Source of the DNA: Volvox africanus
Taxonomy: Eukaryota > Chlorophyta > Chlorophyceae > Chlamydomonadales > Volvocaceae
Direction of reading: 5' to 3'
Assembly (NCBI GenBank): GCA_030268105.1
Contig: BSDZ01000013.1
Location: 4,222,001-4,286,000 of the forward strand
DNA: 64,000 nucleotides
This document shows, piece by piece, positions 56,557 through 64,000 of this stretch (position 1 is its first letter; the number at the start of each line of letters is the position of its first letter). The notes under the pieces were generated by a model. The model was given only the letters and a program-made list of their open reading frames with translations, was not told the DNA's origin and ran no database searches. The translations under genes and the position numbers were made by a program.

Positions 56557-58054
56557 CTAACCTCATGAACCTCGATAGGCAGATCCATGGCTTTTGATCC
56601 AACCAGCATAGGGCAGGAGCTGAAGTGCTGCTGGTGGGCATGTCTGGGAGTGGGATGCCCATTCGAGGCCTCTTCAACATGTTGCACAGGAAGGAGGTTG
56701 GCCCAACATTCCCTATCCTGCCAGGGGCACGCCGCCAGCGGGCTTGGGGAAATGTGACTTCACCATATGGCTGTGCAGGCTGCGGGTATATTCGACTTTG
56801 CTCTGTGCGTTAGCTGGTAATTATGGTTTTTTATTATTTGGCAGGTTCGTTCAGGGACTTACCAAATAAAGGGGAAACTTATCCAAAGAAAGAACAATAA
56901 AAATATTTGAGATAGAAGCATTATGAGCAAGGTATATAGAGCTAGTTACTTGCGCTATGAAAGCGTTATTACAGTAGAGGGTAAAGTAGTTAGCCGAAGA
57001 AATGGCTCATTTTGAGCTAAAACAAGCTGAATCTGGACGCTTCCCACTCCTCAGCCCACAGTCTGTGGAGGGGCGGGGCTACAACCGTGGCAAAGGGTGG
57101 GGCGAGCCTGGAAGACATGAAGCAACATGGCAGGTGGAGGTAAATAATTTATATGAGACACACACGAAATATGAGGTGTTGATGGTGTGCGAGCGGCCCA
57201 GATTGGATTTTACGCAAATACGAGCCGGAAGAAGAGCATGGGGACATAGCGTGTGCCTGGTGCAGAGCGTCCTGGCAGATCTACCAGTATGTGTGGGTTG
57301 GTGATACAATGGAAATCCTAAGTAGCACGGGGATGCACGCAACTCTTAGGTATTTGTACAGGTGTCGATGTGCGGTGCGCATCGTTCATCGCAGATCCTA
57401 TTCCCCACGCTACTATGCTTGAGCTCTCTCGACGCGTTTTTAGTTTTTGGGATGTGGGGTCTGGAAAAGTAGCACTAGTGCGACTGTACATCCCAGTTAA
57501 GCCTGAGCAAGTGTTCGGAATCCCGAACTTCGCAGGTATCAGCATTTTCGGGGTTTTTAAAGTGGCTTAAATGGAGTGAGATGCGATTAAGTTTCCACCA
57601 AGACGTTTCCCAAGGCCATTGATGTCAAGCTACGGCAGTTCAGAGTAGGTTGATATCGGCAACGACCAACCCTCCGGTGAACTTACACGCGTACGTTCGA
57701 AATTCGCATGAAATTATGATACGTATCACACAGGTAACGATTTGAAGTTATGAAATTCTAAAGGTCTCTCGCTGTTTGAGTATTACGGTGGTACCCGGTG
57801 TCGTACAGCACAAAGGACAGTCTTGAGACGTGCGCATTCCAGATCGGCGAGAGTAAAGCACATCCTGGCAATGTTTATATCGTATTTCTGAAATCCTGTT
57901 CAGACCAGGCTGTTTGGCTGTTTTATGCGGGAGATATTTGTGCGCATGATAAGCTTGCAGGCCAGGCGTATTCGAAAAGACCCAAATAAAGTGCATGATT
58001 TTAAAAGTTATGTAGTTTTATTGGGGTGTTGATGGCGGCAACGTAGCTGTTATA

Positions 58055-60436
58055 ATGTTGAACTTTCCTAGGATTTGGGTCACGCTGCTTTTCTTCTTGT
58101 TGGTAGCTCTAAAGCCGTTTATCGACCCACTTGTGAATGCATTCGTACTGGGATCGGATTTTATAGGAATTGGAGCGCCTTGGTTTCCCTTGGAGCCCAG
58201 CGGTGCCGCATGTTATGATTACTTCTTTGCCTTAGCAGAAACTAATTGTACTACACACTACAGTGATGCTCTCCCTGTAACCCTGCATAATTGTGTCGTG
58301 GACGGAGCGTCGGGCGTGCTAATCTTGGAGCGAGCAGCGGAACATAACCTGAGCGGAGGGGACGAAGGCGGCACAGCCATTTACCGCCTGCGCGTTGCAG
58401 GACCTGACGGCTTATGGCTTCTTGATCCCATTTACTGTCGCCCGGACTTTGCGCTCGCCAAGTACGACCTGCGCCATCCTGGTCTCTTTTCAATAGAGGT
58501 CCTCATGCTTTACTCCAGTTTCTCCTTCATCCAGCCCAATACCAGCAGGGCGGTGCAGGCACCATGGGCGGGTTATTTGACGCTTGACGTACATCTGCAA
58601 ACTTCGTCGGCACCATCATCGGAAATCTCGGGCCCGCGAGAGCCCGACGGCGTTCACCTTGCCTCCCAACGTTGGACCCCCTTCCCTGATGAATCCATCC
58701 TATCAAACCGCGGGCTAGCCGGTGGCAGTGCTTACCGCGCCCGCCATCGGTACCCAGACGACAAGGCCTATGTACCGCTGTGTCCAGACACAGGCCCGCT
58801 TCCCGGCCGATGGCACTTCGCTGATTGGCCACCAACCGCCGCTAACACAGTTGTTGCTGCTGCAGCTCTGCTGCGCACTTGTATCTGGTACACCACCCAT
58901 GACATTGATGCCGAGTGCAGCAGCCCGGAGCACCGGCCGCTGCATTTCGACAGCCACCCTGCGGCGCTCAGTTGGAAGCCCTACGACTGCCGCATGCGGA
59001 TTTTCTCGGGCATCCCGCTGCTGCAGCTCTCAGAGCAGGGTGATGAGAGTCCGGTGCCATTGTCACCTGCACCGGTAGAGCCGCTAATGTCACCCCCCAT
59101 TACACCCGGGAAATGTCTGCCCCCGGGTCGGCGCGTGTGCTTCATTGGCGACTCCCACACACGCTATCTCCTAAATAGCATGGTATTATGGCAGCGTGAC
59201 TTCCATGCCACCGTCGACAATGCTGCCAAGGAGCTCCTTGCTTCAGATAACGTACACTACGCGTACATGCGCTGGGGAGATGATTGGCTGTCACAGGACG
59301 ATGCCGGTGGCGGCGCCGTCGAATCACTAGCGGCTGCAAACTGCACAGACGTCCTGGCGAACTTTGGCCAGTGGCCCGCGTCATACCGGTCCGGATCGTC
59401 GCCATACAGCGCCCTTAAGTATCTGCGACAGCTGCTGCGCTTAAGGCGTGTGCTGTTGGCAGCGCGACATGCCCGCGGCGTGCGGGTGTTCTGGATCACC
59501 ACCTGCATGTCCTCGCTGAAGGCGCGGCTAGAGGCCGCGGGCACCGACTGGCGCACCGACCCCCTGCTGACGCTCTACAACCGGCTGGCGCTGGACGTCA
59601 TGAGTGGGGAGCTTTCCGCGGTGCTCGCGCAGACACGGACAGCGGCTCATCGAGACGTGGGCGATGTAGCCTCTGAAAAGCAGCTGGATCAGCTGGGTAA
59701 GAAGCAGTCGGAGAAGGCAGTGCGGGAAGCTTTACAAACGGGTTACAGTTCACGGGCCCCCGACGATATGGGTATGGGATGGGAGGACAGGGCCGGGGGG
59801 AGCTTGGGGCCGCAGACAGGACCTGGAACGGAAGAGCGGAAGGATACGCGAGGGCTCATGTCTGCTGGGCAGGAGGGCCGTCTTTGGAAGCCCCTGCGGC
59901 TGCCTAGGATGTCCCTGAGAGGGACTGCGGAGGAGGGCGAGGCGCAGGAGCAGAGTTCCGGTACGGCGATGGTACGCGAAGGTATGGCGATGCAGGCGCA
60001 GCAGCAACGTGATGGATTCCTTCCTAAACAAGACAGGAGCAACACAGCAACCACTACAATTACAACCAATATTAGCGCCACTACCACCTCAACCTCGCCG
60101 CTGTTACTGCTGTTGAAGTGGCTTGAACAGAGGGTCTCATTGAAGGGCCGGCGGCGGCTACTTCTTCTACTAGAGGGTGAGGCGGAGGCGGAGGCGGAGG
60201 CCGCCACCAAGGCTGCGGGAGCCGCGACCAGCTCCGTGGTGCCGCAGCAGGAGGCAATTCCGGTGATTGACACCTGGAGCGCCACCCGCATACTGCACGA
60301 CACCACCTGGGACGGCGTGCACTACACCAATTTAGGTGCAGTGGGGCTGGTGCAACTCACATCGGTCCTCCATGCGTTGTGCTCGGAGACGGCTCTGGCA
60401 GAGTTGAACGCAGGCCAGGGGTCAGGGACGGGGTAG
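58055..60436 (+). CDS. GDSH/PC-esterase-like type II membrane protein, intronless
   Basis: Single exon, 793 aa. Residues 8-32 form a hydrophobic signal anchor, so the rest probably faces the Golgi/ER lumen. The SGNH-type catalytic pieces are visible: CFIGDSHTRYLLNSM (Ser367 as nucleophile) and, far downstream, DGVHY (Asp753 and His756). Between them are NVHYAYMRWGDDW and VFWITTCMSS. The layout fits the PC-esterase/PMR5/NXPE type families, several of which O-acetylate or trim glycans; the substrate is not readable here. About 200 low-complexity residues (roughly 530-730, Gln/Thr/Glu-rich, with an EAEAEA run) are inserted before the DxxH box. All other firm genes here have several introns, so the lack of introns is odd. 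Start is the first ATG, just before the anchor. Confidence 0.8.
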   Translation: MLNFPRIWVTLLFFLLVALKPFIDPLVNAFVLGSDFIGIGAPWFPLEPSGAACYDYFFALAETNCTTHYSDALPVTLHNCVVDGASGVLILERAAEHNLSGGDEGGTAIYRLRVAGPDGLWLLDPIYCRPDFALAKYDLRHPGLFSIEVLMLYSSFSFIQPNTSRAVQAPWAGYLTLDVHLQTSSAPSSEISGPREPDGVHLASQRWTPFPDESILSNRGLAGGSAYRARHRYPDDKAYVPLCPDTGPLPGRWHFADWPPTAANTVVAAAALLRTCIWYTTHDIDAECSSPEHRPLHFDSHPAALSWKPYDCRMRIFSGIPLLQLSEQGDESPVPLSPAPVEPLMSPPITPGKCLPPGRRVCFIGDSHTRYLLNSMVLWQRDFHATVDNAAKELLASDNVHYAYMRWGDDWLSQDDAGGGAVESLAAANCTDVLANFGQWPASYRSGSSPYSALKYLRQLLRLRRVLLAARHARGVRVFWITTCMSSLKARLEAAGTDWRTDPLLTLYNRLALDVMSGELSAVLAQTRTAAHRDVGDVASEKQLDQLGKKQSEKAVREALQTGYSSRAPDDMGMGWEDRAGGSLGPQTGPGTEERKDTRGLMSAGQEGRLWKPLRLPRMSLRGTAEEGEAQEQSSGTAMVREGMAMQAQQQRDGFLPKQDRSNTATTTITTNISATTTSTSPLLLLLKWLEQRVSLKGRRRLLLLLEGEAEAEAEAATKAAGAATSSVVPQQEAIPVIDTWSATRILHDTTWDGVHYTNLGAVGLVQLTSVLHALCSETALAELNAGQGSGTG

Positions 60437-62855
60437 AGTTGAACGCTGACCGTCTCTGTCTGTCCGTCGCTTGTCTGTCTGCTTGTCTGTATGTACCTAC
60501 ATTCGGCGGAGTTCCTCAAGGGCCGGATCATGACCTGCTGCTGTGATGATGTGATTCAAACCGTTTTGCCTCTGGAGATCCCGGTTCACGAGGCATGCAT
60601 GTATGTGATTGATTTTCTTTATGGGTCTGTACGCGTGACAAGTTGGCAAGTGTTCCATGCTTGGACTGGTCTCGGAGGACTGCAGCAGATCTTTTGGACT
60701 TTCGGGCTTGTGTGCACTGGTTTGCTCGAGACTTGAATGGTTAGATAGCAAGAACACTTCGTGCGTGCTAGCCCATATGTAGCAGCGCCACGTCGGTCCG
60801 ACGGTGCATATTTGGGCATTGCACCACAAAAATCGTACGAGATGATGACGTTGTGCGAAGGAGTGACGACGCATTGTGAGGAGTTGTGCCTAGGAAGCAG
60901 GGCGAGCAGCTGTCTCGCTTATGAAAGTAGTGCAAGATGAGTGTACGGAGGACGAGTTTCTGTTCGAATTGCTCGATATCCCGTCTAGTGCTACCAGGCT
61001 TGCTGGCCCGGCTTCCCAGCCCTGCGCGCGGCAGAGCTGGCGGCCGAGGCGCCAAGAAGTCTTAGGTATAGAACTGTAGACATGCATGGCAGTTGGAATG
61101 GAAAAAGCATTTGGCAAAACCATGCATATCCGTTGCACGGGTGAGTTCAGAACCAGTGAGCAATCCAGCAGCCACGTAGTCCGGCCGGTGTCGGATGCGC
61201 GTGCCTTAGATCTTGTGGTAGTGGTGGTGGTGATACTGGTGGTGGGTATTGCGCTCCTTCCTCCGCGGATTTGAGCACTAATAGGTATGAACATATGTTT
61301 TTCACGTGAGCCGTATTCATCTGTGAATCGTGGCCTCCGATATGACCATGGCGCATTGTTCGGAGTGATGTCCTGTTTCCTCCTGAAGAATAAGGCCTCC
61401 TGGAGCTAGCGTATGGGTGTGCTGACGATGGTGCAGGATGACGTGCTGGCGCCGACATTGTAAGAGCCGCGATAGCACCATATAGGTGGGGCCCGGCCTG
61501 AGCGACTTGGCCTGGAGGTGAAGAAGCGGCATCTTTCGTGGGCTTTTTGTTTCAGAGTGCATTGACATCAGGGTTTCACTGCAGATTTTATATCTGATAT
61601 GCTTAGCACTTCTAATGCTACACTTTTCTCACCCTGCTGGTTTTGGGTACCCTTGCGGCACGGCGTGCAGCATGGGTGCGAGGCAATAATGCTTGCTAGT
61701 GTCGGGGATATTTCATGGGTAGAAACGAGGAGTGGCAGGCTCGTCGCTGATATCGGGAGAGAAGAGGACGTCCAAGTCTTTGGAGAAATTTAAATAGAAT
61801 ATAGAAGCAAGCTTTTCCTGCCTGCAAGCATAGTACCATAGCGTAAAAAGCCTCGCCTTGCTAACGAATTGTTTGGGACCAATTTGGCAGCTTTTGGGGT
61901 ATCGTACGGCACGTGATGTGCTGCCATAGCAGGGTGCCATTTGGTCTCATAGAATCTGACTTAACGTTAGTGACCGCTCTTCAGGCTTGTGGCTCATTAT
62001 TTCCTTCATCATGCAATCAACATGTTCAACAGACAGTACAATACCCGCACGCAATGGCTGTGTGTGACACGGTGTGTCCTTGCCACTGCGTATCCCTGCG
62101 CGTCGTCCTCGTCTCTGGACCAGACCTCTACAGCACCCCGTCGTCATCATTCTCATTGATAGATCCAAAGGACTTCGAAAGGTCCTCCACAATCCCAAGG
62201 AATTTGGGGTGACGTATGACATGGCGCACGGTGCAGCAGTGGCAGCCGCAGGGCACAATCATTCTACTAATAGCACCAGCACGATATCGCAATAGTGTAG
62301 CCTCCACAGTCGCAGATGTGCTTGCAACTATTTGGCTGACCACGACCAACCTCTCGCCACCGCCGGACACATGCGGCGAGCTTGGCAGAGGGGGAGAGGA
62401 TTCAGCATACCGTCCCTTTTCCAGACTCCCTTTCCCTTACCCATGCACCAAACACACACGCGCGCTATAAGGCGTTGCCCTGCCCAAGGAGGTTGACAAA
62501 AACAGCCAGGGTACGGAAGCAAGGCATGCAAATCAAACGCCTGATGCAGATCCACAGAAAATATACGCATCGCGGAATGACAAATTTGCGAAAATGATGA
62601 CTCCATGTATAGCCAGTCATAGTAAGCGCAAAAGCCAGGTAGGATACAGACGAGCGCAGGCCGTGTATCCCGACTTGGGAAATGGTCGAAGAACAGAAGA
62701 CGACGCCCTCAAGCGAAAATACAAACACATGACCACCTAAAACACTGTTCACAAATGCCTTGACTTTGATTTGTCATGTACCAGTCGGCAAGACCTAACC
62801 CACGGATCAACCCCTAGGCACACATGCTCGGGTACACAGTGCATTGTACATTACA
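60437..62855. other. Convergent intergenic region with ambiguous ORFs
   Basis: No gene could be fixed. Frames open on both strands occur at about 60920-61140 and 62128-62295. The minus frame 62128-62370 (with VIRHPKFLGIVEDLSKSFGS) and the plus frame 62074-62295 (with VVIILIDRSKGLRKVLHNPK) overlap in mirrored codons, so the strand cannot be decided. A (CTGT)n run follows the PC-esterase stop. Confidence 0.35.
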
Positions 62856-64000
62856 CTACTGCCCCGGCTGCTGTGGCGCCATGCTGCCGTCTTCCCCGGG
62901 ACGGTAGACGTCCCTGCGCTGCACGTTGTACTTGTCTCGCAGCTGCCGGCACGGCAGGTAGTTGCCGCGGCCGTCCATGCCCAGGAACAGGATGTAAAGG
63001 TACGGGTGCTGCAACGGGTCATTGCCATACACCTCTACCCAGCTCTTGGCGCCTTCTGACTCCATCTCGGGCGAAAGCAGCAGTTCTGTGGCCGCACACA
63101 TAAACACATGACGGCGCGGACTTCCTGACATCGCATATCAGACTGGCCCCCGTCATGTCCATGTAGCGAACACCCCCTCCAATGCCCTTGTGGGATCTTA
63201 GGGCTCCTTGTTCCGGCCGGGACCCGGGTTGTGAACGCAACGGGTATTGGGTTGTGGAGGGTAGTGCAAGTAAGACAAAGGCTGCTGCTCGGAAAACTCG
63301 TTGCATGCAAGCATACGGTGTCTGGGGAATTCACGGCCATGCCTCGGGGTCATAGACGGGAAAGATCAGTGGCGAATATCTAGGTCCCTTGGGGCGACAG
63401 AGTGTGTGGGGGACAGGCAGAGGGGCAGGCGAGGCGGAGGTTAAGGCAGAGGGAAAGAGGGAGGGACAGGCAGAGGGGCAGGCGGGCAGGAGGGACGCGT
63501 CAAACCGGGTTTGACACGCGGAGGACGTAACCACATCGAAATGTCCGTGATAAACGCCGCCAAGTACCGTACCTTCCGGTGCGTACGCTACCGGCGGCAG
63601 ATGCGCGTCGTACTCCCAGTCGCGTGCGTCCACCAGCAGCTGCGCAACCATAGGGGAATTGATGCGAAAAAAATACTATATGATACTCTAGGAACGCAGG
63701 TCGGAGGGGTGTGGTAATCCTGGAGTTGTGTCGGTGGTGGACACGGTGAAGTTCCTCCCGTATCAAGGGATGATCTCAACCAAGGGCACTCGGTCCGCAT
63801 CAAACGTAACACAAAGGTTCCCTTCCGATACCTGTCAAGACCCCCAAGGATAACTTCTGTACGTAATTGAAGTTAAATTAAATAACATACCAAAATTCCC
63901 TTTTTAATGTAAGTAGCAATTAAAATTGAATCTAAACACCATGAAAAACAATCCTCGGGTTACCTGGGAGCTGCCGCGGCTGCTCCCAGATATCAACTTC
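62856..64000 (-). CDS. 3' exons of an unrecognised gene (runs off window)
   Basis: Four exons join in phase: >64000-63964, 63831-63781, 63639-63573, 63085-62856 (stop TAG). The spliced C-terminus reads, in part, VTFDADRVPL, LLVDARDWEYDAHLPPVAYA, SPEMESEGAKSWVEVYGNDP, HPYLYILFLGMDGRGNYLPC, then RDKYNVQRRDVYRPG and a short low-complexity end. The blocks look like a conserved folded domain, but I do not recognise it. The N-terminal part is outside the window. The outermost exon is the least certain. Confidence 0.6.
63410..63500. repeat. G-rich duplicated segment in an intron
   Basis: GGGACAGGCAGAGGGGCAGGCG occurs twice in imperfect tandem within the intron 63086-63572. It ends in further GGC/AGG-rich sequence. 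Confidence 0.7.

Larger units (their letters stand above)
54537..58054. other. Interval with unproven ORFs and one repeat copy
   Basis: No complete gene is supported. Candidate coding stretches are listed separately at 54860-55183 (+) and 56245-56556 (-). Plus-strand frames at 57370-57570 and 57798-57989 could also be exons, but no joined model was reached. Repeat A copy 3 lies at 56036-56160. Confidence 0.4.

Overview
This window looks like nuclear DNA of a green alga, most likely a volvocine chlorophyte (Chlamydomonas/Volvox group). The supporting signs are intron-rich genes with many short exons, clean GT-AG junctions plus two apparent GC-AG introns, (CAG)n-coded glutamine tracts in kinases, many microsatellites, and a short TTTTAGGG array (the Chlamydomonas telomere unit). 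The gene content also fits a photosynthetic cell: a plant-type calcium-dependent protein kinase, the phylloquinone enzyme DHNA-CoA synthase with a peroxisomal signal, a predicted thylakoid-lumen protein and an organelle-type histidyl-tRNA synthetase. Gene models were built by hand, joining exons by reading frame, splice sites and family similarity. The complete spliced models close to a whole number of codons.

Layout. 1-959: the 3' end of a decayed Ty1/copia retrotransposon with its LTR. 2227-10647 (-): CDPK with four EF-hands and a glutamine-rich tail; its 5' end was not found. 10.65-15.77 kb: gene-poor. 15768-19769 (-): DHNA-CoA synthase (MenB/NS, 9 exons, 338 aa). 20132-23230 (+): GT2-like glycosyltransferase (5 exons, 455 aa), divergent from MENB. 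25698-36842 (-): TTBK/CK1-group kinase (10 exons, 655 aa) with one 5.3-kb intron that has collected repeats. 39049-43387 (-): predicted Tat-dependent thylakoid-lumen protein of unknown function (8 exons, 329 aa). 44320-48744 (-): Aurora-like kinase (9 exons, 791 aa). 49328-54536 (+): organelle-type HisRS (10 exons, 492 aa), divergent from the kinase. 58055-60436 (+): intronless GDSH/PC-esterase-like membrane protein (793 aa). 62856-64000 (-): 3' exons of an unrecognised gene that runs off the right edge.

No operon-like or defence-island organisation is visible. The genes look like ordinary unlinked nuclear genes: three kinases, two organelle or peroxisome metabolism genes, two glycan-related secretory enzymes and two unknowns. 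The most unusual signals are two dispersed repeat families that keep short open frames and sit antisense in introns of two unrelated kinases, a 27-bp perfect hairpin next to one of them, and a G-rich minisatellite next to a 5' splice site. The telomere-like array and the uncharacterised lumen protein are also notable. I did not find a convincing undescribed multi-gene system.
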